DNA of 64,000 bases from Pedobacter heparinus DSM 2366 (lineage in GTDB: Bacteria; Bacteroidota; Bacteroidia; Sphingobacteriales; Sphingobacteriaceae), in assembly GCF_000023825.1 (NCBI RefSeq), contig NC_013061.1:4526001-4590000 (forward strand), given 5' to 3'. Shown piece after piece: positions 1-9,036 of the stretch. The notes beneath the pieces were generated by a model. The model made no database searches, was not told the origin of the DNA, and was given only the letters and a program-made list of their open reading frames with translations. Numbering within the stretch: position 1 is the stretch's first letter; every line of letters begins with the position of its first letter. Both the position numbers and the translations under genes were made by a program.

Positions 1-1
1 C

Positions 2-1144
2 AGACAATCTTATTATGCCCGGGTAAGGGCAAATTTCCCATATTCAGCCACATCAGCATGGTCTTTTGTCACTAAAAATGCGAATAAAGCAAGGATCATC
101 CCCAATTACGGGATTGTGGAACCGGATTTTGAAATCCTATACATCAAACCTGTTCATACTTCCAATTCTACGATCACCGCTGAATGGTCGTTCACCGACT
201 TCGCTAAAATGGACACCGAAATTGCCAACTCTTTTAATCTGTCGCTTTATAAAAATGAAGCCTGTACAGATTTAGAAGTCAGCTGGACCAATGTTACAGG
301 AATTTTCGCTGCCTCTACAGCGAGTCTGCCAAAACCATTGCGTTTTACCTTTTCCGGTTTAAAAAACAATACAGACTACTATTTAAAAGTTAAAGATAAT
401 GCAAGCGGCATTTTGAGTAGCGCAGCACACTTTAAAACCCTTTCTGCACAGCCTGTAACGACGACCAATCCATCAAAATCGGGTGATATTCTCCTTTCGC
501 AGGATTTTTCCAATTTTGTACACGGCGGCGACATCGTATTTAGCGCCGGTGGCTACACGGTTGGTACGGCACTAGGCCGGGCGAACTGGCAAAAAGCTTC
601 AGGAGCCAATACAGAAGATGTTGCCTTAGGCCAGACATTTTGCGACCTGAGTGGCGAATTCAATATTTTTGATGGTGGAAATGTAGCAAGAGAATACACC
701 ATAGGTGTGGGAATGGAGTATTGGGGGAAAAATGGCAATACCTCCACACGCCCTGGATACATAAAAATTGGCGGTTCCAGTGCGGTGGGTACCTTGTACA
801 GTGCTCCGCTGAGTTATACAGGCACATCTACTTCTGTAGAAGTTACATTCAAAGCTGCCGTTTATTCGGAAGGTAACAGCACTTTTTGCGAAGATGTTGT
901 TGTTGAAGTTATTCAGGGTGCAGATTTTTCAACCAAAGGTGCCATTTCTAATTTAGCGGCCATCACAAAGAAAGATAGTAAAAAAGTTTCTATTGTCAGT
1001 TCTTTCCAAAAATTTGATGAATATACCGTGGTATTGAATAATGTTGCACCTAACAGCAGGATCGCTTTCTCTTCTGATCCCGCATCAATAGCAAACAACA
1101 AAACACGATTTTTATTAGATGACATCATCATTAAACTAAAGTAA
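2..1144 (+). CDS. Secreted fibronectin type III-like protein, C-terminal part (5' end outside window)
   Basis: The reading frame is open from base 2, so the start lies upstream; the first in-frame ATG at 116 is internal. About 380 residues are visible. Roughly residues 35-145 look like a fibronectin type III sandwich (an FTFSGLKNNTDYYLKVKDN stretch is typical of the last strands). The following 230 residues are glycine/serine-rich and beta-rich, ending DDIIIKLK, like the carbohydrate-binding-type modules at the ends of Bacteroidota surface proteins. No catalytic motif is visible. The next gene lies 188 bases downstream on the same strand and is also a secreted protein, so the two may belong to one surface-protein cluster. 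The exact role is unknown. Confidence 0.75.
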   Translation, partial: RQSYYARVRANFPYSATSAWSFVTKNANKARIIPNYGIVEPDFEILYIKPVHTSNSTITAEWSFTDFAKMDTEIANSFNLSLYKNEACTDLEVSWTNVTGIFAASTASLPKPLRFTFSGLKNNTDYYLKVKDNASGILSSAAHFKTLSAQPVTTTNPSKSGDILLSQDFSNFVHGGDIVFSAGGYTVGTALGRANWQKASGANTEDVALGQTFCDLSGEFNIFDGGNVAREYTIGVGMEYWGKNGNTSTRPGYIKIGGSSAVGTLYSAPLSYTGTSTSVEVTFKAAVYSEGNSTFCEDVVVEVIQGADFSTKGAISNLAAITKKDSKKVSIVSSFQKFDEYTVVLNNVAPNSRIAFSSDPASIANNKTRFLLDDIIIKLK

Positions 1145-1332
1145 GTTCGTAGTGGATAAACTATTTTGACTCACCCCTCTTCGCCAATTTTAAAATGCAC
1201 ACTAAATAACTGATTATAAAAGCTAAAAGTGCTCATGGCAGCGTTGCCTCATTTGTCAAATTTTATATCATGATTTAATCCAATAGTTTAAACGATTAAA
1301 CTTCAACCAAATTATAATTAAACCCATTCACT

Positions 1333-3240
1333 ATGAACAATTATTTAAAAGTACCTACTACTTGGCACAAAAAGCAGCAACCTGTTTTAGAGCTGCGAAA
1401 AACTGTTTTACAGTTGATGTTACTAATTATGCTATTTGCATTTGCAGCTTGTGAAAAGATAGCGGAAACAAATCAGTTAGAATTTAAACCTACCATTCGT
1501 CGGCAAATCTCTAATTTGAACGCTACAATGGCCCTACCACCACTTAACGAATTTAAAGTAATGTCGTTTAATGTTCGACATACCGAAACTGGCGATCCAG
1601 AAACCTTAGACCAAAGAAAAGTAAAAATTCGTGATTTAATCCTTGCTAAATCACCAGACCTTGTCGGTTTACAAGAAACTTCCGATCCTGTTATTACCCA
1701 ATGGTTTACTGATCAATTGGCGGCAACTTATGGTGTAGCCACAACTACATCAACAGTAACGCCGAAACTAATTTTCTATAAAAAAACAAGGTTTACCCTA
1801 ATGAGCTCAGGTTTTTCAGCAATGGAGCCTGGAACTGCCCAAAGTATGATCTGGGCGGTCTTTAAGGATATCGTTACAAACAATCAATATTTTGTAACCA
1901 ACAGCCATTGGTCTCCAGCTGGATCAACAAATAGAATGTCTGATGCGAAAGCTATCGTTGCAGTTATTCAGGCTAAAAATACCAGTAATTTTCCCCTCAT
2001 CACATTCGGAGATTTTAATGCACAACCAGGAACTGCAGAGATTGAATATTATAAAACAAGTCTAGATGTGATTGATGCACTTGGCGATAGTTTGGGCGAT
2101 TTAACTTTTCATGGTTGGGATGCCATCGGAAATACAAAGATAGATTGGATGATGAGCAATCGAAAAATGGGATTTTTATCTTGGGAGGTGATGGACCAAC
2201 CTGGTCCAGGCGGCCTTTGGCCTTCAGATCACTGGGCAGTGATGGCGACCTACGTTCCCGCAGTGTTTGCAGAGCCAACAGAAGACAGTCATGGTACAAG
2301 CGCTAGCCCAAATACAGACTTTAATTTTGGTGATGTTAACGGTGATGGAAAAATGGATAAAATCTATTGGAATTATGGTGCTGATAGTGGAAAACCAGCT
2401 GTATATCTTTCTAATGGAGATGGAACATTTACCTATGCCGCAAAAATTACAGGAGCTGCCTCTACCCTACCAGGAACAATTTATTGCTATGGAGATGTGA
2501 ACGGTGATGGTAAGGATGATGTAATGGTATGGGAGCCAACACTTGCAACAGGTCATACACGGGTCTTTTTGGCAACAAGTGCCGGCAATTTTAGTACTAC
2601 GGCCATTGAAAACCCTGAAAATGGAAGTACGACCAGTACAACACTTTACCATTTGGCTGATGTAAATGGCGATGGAAAAGCAGATAAAATTAGGTGGACT
2701 GCCTCCTATGACTCTGGCCGAACCAGAATAAACCTAGCTACAACTGCAGGAAGCTTTAATGCTACAGCAGTAGTTGATACCGACGGAGCAAGCACAACAG
2801 CAGGTACAAATTTTTATTATGCAGATGTAAACAATGATAACAAATGTGATAAAATAATGTGGCAGCCAACATTAAATTCAGGAAAAACGATGGTTTATCT
2901 CTCTGATGGAAATGGTTTATTTACCCCATCAGCATCTTTTAGCAATTCTGGAGCTTCAGGTACGGCTACAACAACTAAGTTTTTCTTTGCTGATATCAAT
3001 GGAGATGGCAGTGCTGATAAGATCTATTGGAACCCAGCAAACTTTCTCGGAAAATTAAAAGTTTATTATTCAGGTGCTGGAAATAGTTTTGAAGGACCAA
3101 TTTATTCGCTTAGAGGAACATCGCAAAGTACAGATACCTATTTTTATTTTTACGATATCAATGGCGATGGCAAAGCTGACCAGATTCGTTGGAATTACAC
3201 TTTAAATAGCGGATATTTAAGCACTTATCTGTCCAATTAA
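1333..3240 (+). CDS. Lipoprotein with endonuclease/exonuclease/phosphatase domain and six FG-GAP/VCBS repeats
   Basis: This 635-residue protein has a hydrophobic segment ending FAFAAC, a probable lipobox, so it is likely an outer-membrane lipoprotein. Residues about 70-305 form an EEP (DNase I-like) fold: MSFNVRH, LQETSD, NSHW, GDFNAQ and PSDHW supply the metal-binding and catalytic residues. EEP proteins hydrolyse phosphodiesters or phosphomonoesters; the substrate here cannot be read from sequence. Residues about 330-635 hold six repeats of roughly 50 residues, each with a D(V/I)NxDxxxD calcium loop followed in most copies by DKIxW or DQIRW, as in FG-GAP/VCBS propellers. A terminator hairpin follows at 3248. 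Confidence 0.85.
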   Translation: MNNYLKVPTTWHKKQQPVLELRKTVLQLMLLIMLFAFAACEKIAETNQLEFKPTIRRQISNLNATMALPPLNEFKVMSFNVRHTETGDPETLDQRKVKIRDLILAKSPDLVGLQETSDPVITQWFTDQLAATYGVATTTSTVTPKLIFYKKTRFTLMSSGFSAMEPGTAQSMIWAVFKDIVTNNQYFVTNSHWSPAGSTNRMSDAKAIVAVIQAKNTSNFPLITFGDFNAQPGTAEIEYYKTSLDVIDALGDSLGDLTFHGWDAIGNTKIDWMMSNRKMGFLSWEVMDQPGPGGLWPSDHWAVMATYVPAVFAEPTEDSHGTSASPNTDFNFGDVNGDGKMDKIYWNYGADSGKPAVYLSNGDGTFTYAAKITGAASTLPGTIYCYGDVNGDGKDDVMVWEPTLATGHTRVFLATSAGNFSTTAIENPENGSTTSTTLYHLADVNGDGKADKIRWTASYDSGRTRINLATTAGSFNATAVVDTDGASTTAGTNFYYADVNNDNKCDKIMWQPTLNSGKTMVYLSDGNGLFTPSASFSNSGASGTATTTKFFFADINGDGSADKIYWNPANFLGKLKVYYSGAGNSFEGPIYSLRGTSQSTDTYFYFYDINGDGKADQIRWNYTLNSGYLSTYLSN

Positions 3241-3247
3241 CGAATTT

Positions 3248-3285
3248 AAGTAGAGCGGTGTAGTTAATCTTACCGCTCTACTTTT
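3248..3285 (+). terminator. Rho-independent terminator after the EEP/VCBS gene
   Basis: A perfect 12-bp inverted repeat (AAGTAGAGCGGT at 3248-3259, ACCGCTCTACTT at 3272-3283) starts eight bases after the stop codon and runs into a short T-rich tail. Confidence 0.8.
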
Positions 3286-3701
3286 AATAATATATTAGTT
3301 TAAATTATAGAAAATCTAAGTAAATCATTGGGCGAAGTTATAACCCTAAATAAGACTTATGTTAATCAAAATAAAGAAGATACAAGCTTTGGCTTTTTCA
3401 GATAGAAAAGCACGCTGTAATTTGTTTCCATAAAACAAGCTTAAATTGCGAACAAAATTAAGCTTGCAGCTAGGTGTAAATCAAGACGCGCTTAATATAA
3501 ATATACTGTATTACAGCTAATTAAAAAATCAAACAGTAAAAATCAGGCTCGTTTCCCTTAGGGAATATGAGTTTGATTCCCATGCCAAAAATCCCTGTTT
3601 TCCAGGAGCTCCAGTGAGTAATTTTTACGTTTTAACCCACCCACTGAATTACTCACTTGAATTATGTCATTTTGTTCATCAAACGGGAAACCCCATAAAG
3701 C
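3286..3701. other. Non-coding stretch between the EEP gene terminator and the tRNA pair
   Basis: I see no convincing gene here. It is AT-rich and holds several small inverted repeats: CAAGCTTAA at 3436-3444 with TTAAGCTTG at 3458-3466, TTCCCTTAGGGAA near 3551, and AGTGAGTAATT at 3613-3623 with AATTACTCACT at 3647-3657. The part at 3567-3585 (AGTTTGATTCCCATGCCA) looks weakly like the T-arm and 3' end of a tRNA, which would fit an old integration scar beside tRNA genes, but this is uncertain. Confidence 0.4.
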
Positions 3702-3730
3702 AAAAAAGCCGTAAATCTTAGATTTACAGC
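3702..3730 (-). terminator. Rho-independent terminator after the tRNA genes
   Basis: Read on the minus strand, GCTGTAAATC, a three-base loop and GATTTACGGC are followed by a T run. It lies 30 bases beyond the 3' end of tRNA-Glu and would end the two-tRNA transcript. Confidence 0.85.
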
Positions 3731-3759
3731 CTCTTGATGTCGTTTGACATCTATTGAAG

Positions 3760-3831
3760 TAGCCCGTAGGGGAATCGAACCCCTGTTTCCAGAATGAAAA
3801 TCTGGCGTCCTCACCCCTAGACGAACGGGCC
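3760..3831 (-). tRNA. tRNA-Glu (anticodon TTC)
   Basis: The 72-base minus-strand sequence folds into a cloverleaf. The acceptor stem is GGCCCGT with ACGGGCT (first pair G-T), the anticodon stem CCAGA/TCTGG carries loop TTTTCAT with anticodon TTC, and the T-loop is TTCGATT. The discriminator is A and no CCA is encoded. It lies 46 bases downstream of tRNA-Met, and both share the terminator at 3702-3730. Confidence 0.95.
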
Positions 3832-3877
3832 ATTTTAAAAGTTGCCTCAGCTGAATTAAAGCTGCGAACTTTTTAGG

Positions 3878-3950
<73 letters not shown>

Positions 3951-4061
3951 CTATATACAATTTCGTTAGTGTCTGTTAAATCCTTAACTCTTCTTCCGAA
4001 TTGGAATGCAAAGATATAATTCGTTTCTTTGCGGTGCAAATTTATTTTAAAAAATATTTTC

Positions 4062-4949
4062 ATGTCGCATAAAGCAGGTTTTGTAAGTATCATCGGTAAG
4101 CCCAATGTGGGCAAATCAACCCTAATGAATGCCCTGGTGGGTGAAAAACTTTCTATCATCACTCCAAAAGCGCAGACTACGCGTCACCGGATTTTAGGGA
4201 TTGTGAACGAAGAAAGTTATCAGATTGTTTTTTCTGATACCCCGGGCATCATAAAACCGCTATACGGCTTACAGGATTCGATGATGAATTCTGTAAAAGG
4301 TGCATTAACTGATGCCGATCTGATCCTGTTTGTAACGGATATCAATGAGCAGCATGATGAAAATGATGTGCTGGAAAAAATCACCAATACTGAAATCCCA
4401 TTGGTGGTGCTTTTAAATAAAATTGACAATGCTACTCAGGAGCAGGTGGATGAAAAAGTAGCCTACTGGCAGGAGAAATTGAATCCCAAACATATTTTTG
4501 CCATTTCTGCCCTGCACCAGTACAACCTGGAGGGTATCATGAGCATGGTACTGGATTACTTGCCGGAACATGCGCCTTTCTATGACAAAGAAGACCTGAC
4601 CGACCGCAGCCAGCGCTTCTTCGTTTCGGAGATCATAAGAGAAAAGATATTTTTCAACTACAAAAAAGAAATCCCCTATAGCACAGAGGTAATCGTTACA
4701 GCCTTTAAAGAAGAGCAAAGTAAAAGCGGCCCAATGGTTCGCATTACCGCAGAAATTGTTGTGGAACGCGATTCACAAAAGAACATTCTGATTGGCACTG
4801 GTGGTGCAATGCTTAAAAAAGTGGGAATGGAATCCCGCAAGGACATCGAAAAATTTCTGGATCAGAAAGTTTTCCTGGAAACTTTTGTAAAGGTAATCCC
4901 CGATTGGCGCAGCAAAAAGAACTACCTTAAAAGCTTTGGCTACGACTAA
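4062..4949 (+). CDS. era: GTPase Era
   Basis: Era is an essential GTPase that binds the 3' end of 16S rRNA and helps mature the 30S subunit. The 295-residue protein has the Ras-like G domain first: G1 GKPNVGKST at about residues 12-20, DTPG at 59-62 and NKID at 119-122. A C-terminal KH RNA-binding domain follows (KKVGMESRKDIEKFL). An upstream in-frame ATG at 4029 would add 11 atypical residues, so I take the ATG at 4062, which gives the usual MSHKAGFVSI start. It is followed 75 bases later by der, another ribosome-assembly GTPase, which has its own promoter. Confidence 0.97.
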   Translation: MSHKAGFVSIIGKPNVGKSTLMNALVGEKLSIITPKAQTTRHRILGIVNEESYQIVFSDTPGIIKPLYGLQDSMMNSVKGALTDADLILFVTDINEQHDENDVLEKITNTEIPLVVLLNKIDNATQEQVDEKVAYWQEKLNPKHIFAISALHQYNLEGIMSMVLDYLPEHAPFYDKEDLTDRSQRFFVSEIIREKIFFNYKKEIPYSTEVIVTAFKEEQSKSGPMVRITAEIVVERDSQKNILIGTGGAMLKKVGMESRKDIEKFLDQKVFLETFVKVIPDWRSKKNYLKSFGYD

Positions 4950-4986
4950 CTAAAAAACTAAACTCAGCCATATCAATGGGATTATG

Positions 4987-4994
4987 TATCTTTG
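4987..4994 (+). promoter_or_regulatory. Bacteroidota -7 element upstream of der
   Basis: TATCTTTG matches the TAnnTTTG element exactly and ends 30 bases before the der ATG. No clear TTTG box is seen about 20 bases upstream, so it is a partial match. Confidence 0.5.
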
Positions 4995-5024
4995 TGGCTT
5001 TTAAAATATTCGTATAAAATACCC

Positions 5025-6326
5025 ATGTCAAATATTATTGCAATTGTCGGAAGACCAAACGTAGGCAAATCTACCCTTTTTAACCGCTTAACAGAAAGTC
5101 GTAAAGCCATTGTTGATGATTTTAGCGGGGTAACACGCGACCGTCATTATGGTGTAGCCGAGTGGACAGACAAACAGTTTACGGTTATTGATACAGGTGG
5201 TTATGTGGCCAATTCGGAAGATGTTTTTGAAGCTGCCATCCGTGAGCAGGTGATCATTGCCATAGAAGAAGCTACTGTACTGCTTTTTATGGTTGATGTA
5301 ACCACAGGCATTACCGACCTGGACGATGAGATTGCCCAATTGCTCAGGAGAAGTAAAAAACCTGTATTCATTGTTGTGAACAAGGTTGACAACACTCAGC
5401 TGCAAAACGATGCCGCAGTATTTTATGGTTTTGGCCTGGGTGAGATCCACCCCATATCTTCTATGACAGGATCAGGCACCGGAGACCTGCTTGATGAGGT
5501 GATCAAACACTTTGAAGATGTTCCTGAAGAAGAAAATGCATTGCCTAAGATCACCATTGTTGGAAGGCCAAATGTGGGTAAGTCTTCCCTGATCAATGCT
5601 TTGATGGGCAAAGAAAGAAATATCGTGACCCCTATTGCCGGCACGACAAGGGATTCCATTCACATTCATTACAACCAGTTTGGTCATGAATTTATGTTCA
5701 TTGACACTGCCGGCCTCCGTAAAAAAACCAAGGTTAAGGAAAATATAGAATTTTACTCGGTAATGCGTACCATTAAGGCGCTTGAAGAGGCCGATGTTGT
5801 GATCCTGATGATAGATGCCATGGAAGGTCTGGAATCGCAGGATGTAAACATTTTTCACCTTGCCGAGAAAAACAAGAAAGGTATTGTTATCCTGGTCAAC
5901 AAATGGGACCTGGTAGAGAAAAACAGCAAAACTGTAAATATCTTTGAAGATCAGATCCGCCAGAAACTACAGCCCTTTACCGATATTCCCATCATCTTTA
6001 TTTCCGCATTAAATAAGCAACGTATTTTCCAGGCCGTAGAAACTGCACTGGATGTATTTAAAAACAGGGGCAAGAAAATACCCACATCAAAATTAAATGA
6101 TGTGATGCTGCCTATCATCGAAAACTATCCTCCACCAGCATTAAAAGGGAAGTACATTAAAGTCAAGTACATTACCCAGATCAACGCAAGCTCCCCTATG
6201 TTTGCATTCTTCTGTAACCTTCCGCAATACATTAAAGAACCCTATAAAAGGTTTATTGAAAACAAGCTGCGTGAAAATTTTGATTTTAGCGGGGTGCCTA
6301 TCCAGATCTATTTCAGACAAAAATAG
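5025..6326 (+). CDS. der: GTPase Der (EngA)
   Basis: Der is the double GTPase required for assembly of the 50S subunit. The 433-residue protein carries two G domains in tandem, with P-loops GRPNVGKST at residues 9-17 and GRPNVGKSS near residues 179-187, DTGG and DTAG switch motifs, and two NK(V/W)D motifs. A KH-like C-terminal domain follows. The ATG at 5025 is chosen over 4992 because it gives the family start MSNIIAIVGRPN and leaves room for the promoter at 4987. The gene ends one base before the convergent protease gene, with no visible terminator between them. Confidence 0.97.
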   Translation: MSNIIAIVGRPNVGKSTLFNRLTESRKAIVDDFSGVTRDRHYGVAEWTDKQFTVIDTGGYVANSEDVFEAAIREQVIIAIEEATVLLFMVDVTTGITDLDDEIAQLLRRSKKPVFIVVNKVDNTQLQNDAAVFYGFGLGEIHPISSMTGSGTGDLLDEVIKHFEDVPEEENALPKITIVGRPNVGKSSLINALMGKERNIVTPIAGTTRDSIHIHYNQFGHEFMFIDTAGLRKKTKVKENIEFYSVMRTIKALEEADVVILMIDAMEGLESQDVNIFHLAEKNKKGIVILVNKWDLVEKNSKTVNIFEDQIRQKLQPFTDIPIIFISALNKQRIFQAVETALDVFKNRGKKIPTSKLNDVMLPIIENYPPPALKGKYIKVKYITQINASSPMFAFFCNLPQYIKEPYKRFIENKLRENFDFSGVPIQIYFRQK

Positions 6327-6327
6327 T

Positions 6328-7908
6328 TTATTGCAAACTCGTAACTGCTTGCTTTACCATCGGATCATGTAGGTTCAGCGCCTTATAATAACCGGCATCA
6401 CCAAGGTGATATTTATAGAGTAACAATTTAAGGTCGTTATAGATCAGCGGCTTAGCAATATACAATTGTTTTGAGTCTATCGGGATGTGGCGGTTTTGGA
6501 TATATTTCAAAAAATCATTATAATCTGTCTCAGTGATCGCAAATACATTCATTTTTTGTTCTAATTGTGCGGCATTGTACCTGCTGCCCAATACATCGTA
6601 TACAAAGTCGAAAAGTATCTTTTTAGCCACCAGTTTACTGTAAAACCGGTTATAGCCATTTGTATCCAGTTTAACGTAAACATCAGGCTGTATACCCCCG
6701 CGCGTATAGTTTTTACGTTGCAAACTATCCTTTGCTCCGGTTAGTGTCTCTGAAGTAAGCTCACCATCATTAAACCGATCTTCAATCTCATTCTGATAAG
6801 CGTTGTAGCCCTTTTTATAAGACTTTTGTATACTTTTCCCCGAAGGGGTATAATACCTGGCTATCGTCAGGTTTAAAGCAGAACCATCCCCAAAAGGGAA
6901 TTGTTCCTGTACCAGGCCTTTACCAAAAGAACGGCGCCCTATAATAACTCCCCTACCCCAGTCCTGTACTGCACCGGCAAGAATTTCACTGGCCGAAGCA
7001 GAGTTTTCATTAATCAGCACGGCAAGTTTGCCCTGTTCAAACTCCCCTCCACCGGTAGCTACATAATCTGTCCGCGGTTCATGTTTACCCTCTGTATACA
7101 CAATTAGCTTATTTTCGGGCAAAATCTGGTTGGCAAGGCCTGTTGCTGCGCTCAGATATCCTCCCCCGTTATCTCTCAGGTCAAGGATCAGTTTTTTCAT
7201 TCCTTTTACCTTGAGTGTTCTTACCGATTCAATAAAGTCCTTGTCTGTATCTGCACCAAACTTACTGATCCTGATGTAAGCGGTTTCGGGGTTCAGCATA
7301 TAAGCAGCGTCAATACTGCTTACTTTTACCCTGTTCCGGTTTACGGTAAACACTACTGGCTGGTTATCACCCGGATGCACAATGGTCAATCTCACCGCGG
7401 TCCCTTTACGGCCCCTTATCCGTCCGATCATCTGATCCCTTGGCAGGGCTTTCCCACTCACTGTAGCAGTATCGATCTTCAATATTTTATCTCCCTGCCT
7501 GATGCCGGCGTTAAATGCTGGCCCGTCTTTTACTACATTGGTGATCAGCAAAGTATCTTTCAATATATAATATTCGACACCAATACCTTCAAAATTACCA
7601 CCCAATGTTTCCGCCATCTCGTTTGCTTTAGCCGGGGGCAGGTATATACTGTGCGGGTCAAGCTGATGCAGTAAACTATCAATCGGCAAATGGGTCAGTG
7701 AATCGGCATTTATTTCATCCACATAATTTTTATTGATGATGTGGATAATTTCATCTACCTTTTCTGCGTTACTATCAGCAAACTGAACCGGCTTTTGAAA
7801 TTGAAACCCCTGGTCCTTTAAAAATTTATAGCCAAAAAACATTCCGCCAATCAATGTAACGGAATAAGTGAGGGCTATTAAGACATTATAACGGGTATTC
7901 TTCTTCAT
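6328..7908 (-). CDS. S41-family C-terminal processing peptidase (Ctp/Prc-like)
   Basis: This 526-residue protein has an N-terminal membrane anchor (about residues 9-26), a PDZ domain at about 90-180 (GIGVEYYILKDTLLITNVV, AGIRQGDKIL) and an S41 catalytic domain. The NENSASASEIL motif near residue 306 supplies the nucleophilic Ser, and GRRSFGKGLVQ about 25 residues later supplies the Lys of the Ser/Lys dyad. Such proteases trim or degrade periplasmic proteins from their C-termini, with the PDZ domain recognising the tail. The C-terminal 130 residues are a helical extension common in Bacteroidota homologues. It is convergent with der. Confidence 0.93.
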   Translation of the reverse strand: MKKNTRYNVLIALTYSVTLIGGMFFGYKFLKDQGFQFQKPVQFADSNAEKVDEIIHIINKNYVDEINADSLTHLPIDSLLHQLDPHSIYLPPAKANEMAETLGGNFEGIGVEYYILKDTLLITNVVKDGPAFNAGIRQGDKILKIDTATVSGKALPRDQMIGRIRGRKGTAVRLTIVHPGDNQPVVFTVNRNRVKVSSIDAAYMLNPETAYIRISKFGADTDKDFIESVRTLKVKGMKKLILDLRDNGGGYLSAATGLANQILPENKLIVYTEGKHEPRTDYVATGGGEFEQGKLAVLINENSASASEILAGAVQDWGRGVIIGRRSFGKGLVQEQFPFGDGSALNLTIARYYTPSGKSIQKSYKKGYNAYQNEIEDRFNDGELTSETLTGAKDSLQRKNYTRGGIQPDVYVKLDTNGYNRFYSKLVAKKILFDFVYDVLGSRYNAAQLEQKMNVFAITETDYNDFLKYIQNRHIPIDSKQLYIAKPLIYNDLKLLLYKYHLGDAGYYKALNLHDPMVKQAVTSLQ

Positions 7909-8220
7909 GAGTAAATGCTGGGTAAAGTTATAAAATTACCCTGTCAATTAATAAATTAAACGATGTTCATTTGTTATTGTTTGACATTTTTTACAATCAT
8001 CCGGAACAGGGCTTATTTCCGTATAATTTATGTTGATTTTATGTATATATTTCTTGTTTAGAAAGAAAATGCCGAATTTTATGAAACATTAGGAAAATAC
8101 CAGTGACTTTTGTAGATAGAGATGCACAGAACTGTCTGCCCGGGAACTAAACTTTACAAGGTGGCTAAGGACTGGCAATAAAATTAAACAAGAATAAACC
8201 AAGAAAAAAAATAAAAGAAT
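7909..8220. other. Divergent intergenic region between the S41 protease and murQ
   Basis: These 312 bases must hold the promoters of both flanking genes. They are AT-rich with several T-runs. I see possible -7-like stretches but no pair with a correctly spaced TTTG box, no strong hairpin and no small gene. Confidence 0.4.
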
Positions 8221-9027
8221 ATGATAAGAGTAACCGAGCAAGAATCAAAGTATCATGATATCGACCAAATGTCTGTACTTGAAATTCTGAAGGGAATAAA
8301 TGAGGAGGATAAAATCGTTCCCCAGGCAGTAGAAAAGGCAATCCCGCAGATAGAAAAGCTGGCTACTGCAGTTGCTGAGCGCATGGTAAACGGAGGAAGG
8401 TTATTTTATATCGGAGCAGGCACCAGCGGTCGTTTGGGTGTAGTAGACGCTTCAGAATGCCCGCCAACATTTGGCGTTCCTTTTGATTGGTTAGTTGGCA
8501 TAATTGCCGGTGGCGATACTGCCATCAGAAAAGCTGTTGAAAATGCAGAAGATGATGCGGCACAGGCATGGGTAGACCTGCAGGAATACAATATCAATGC
8601 TAAAGATTGCCTTGTAGGGCTTGCTGCGTCGGGCACTACCCCTTATGTTATTGGCGGTCTTCATACTGCCCGTGAACATGGGGTGCTTACCGGCTGCATC
8701 GTATGCAATGAAGGTGGGCCAATTGCAGCCGAGAGCGATTACCCTGTAGAAGTAGTGGTTGGCCCTGAGTTTCTAACGGGCTCTACCCGCATGAAATCAG
8801 GAACAGCACAAAAACTGGTGCTCAACATGTTAAGCACTACGGTAATGATCAGGCTGGGTAGGGTAAAAGGTAATAAAATGGTAGATATGCAACTTACCAA
8901 CCATAAACTGGTTGACAGGGGCACACAAATGGTGATGGACGAATTGAACATCGACCATGATCATGCTGCTGATTTACTGATCCGTTACGGAAGTGTCCGC
9001 AAGGCTGTTGAAGCCAGTCACAAATAA
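8221..9027 (+). CDS. murQ: N-acetylmuramic acid 6-phosphate etherase
   Basis: MurQ cleaves the lactyl ether of MurNAc-6-phosphate to give GlcNAc-6-phosphate and D-lactate, the entry step for recycling cell-wall amino sugars. The 268-residue protein is a single SIS-domain protein with the family signatures FYIGAGTSGRLGVVDASECPPTFG (here residues about 62-85) and GPEFLTGSTRMKSGTAQK. The length fits the short Bacteroidota form, which lacks part of the C-terminal helical region found in E. coli. The next gene begins nine bases downstream, so the two are probably co-transcribed. Confidence 0.96.
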   Translation: MIRVTEQESKYHDIDQMSVLEILKGINEEDKIVPQAVEKAIPQIEKLATAVAERMVNGGRLFYIGAGTSGRLGVVDASECPPTFGVPFDWLVGIIAGGDTAIRKAVENAEDDAAQAWVDLQEYNINAKDCLVGLAASGTTPYVIGGLHTAREHGVLTGCIVCNEGGPIAAESDYPVEVVVGPEFLTGSTRMKSGTAQKLVLNMLSTTVMIRLGRVKGNKMVDMQLTNHKLVDRGTQMVMDELNIDHDHAADLLIRYGSVRKAVEASHK

Positions 9028-9036
9028 CCGGATATC

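Noticed and set aside
3558..3833. Minus-strand 91-residue frame across tRNA-Glu
   Set aside because: It reads through the tRNA and its terminator, so it is not a real protein.
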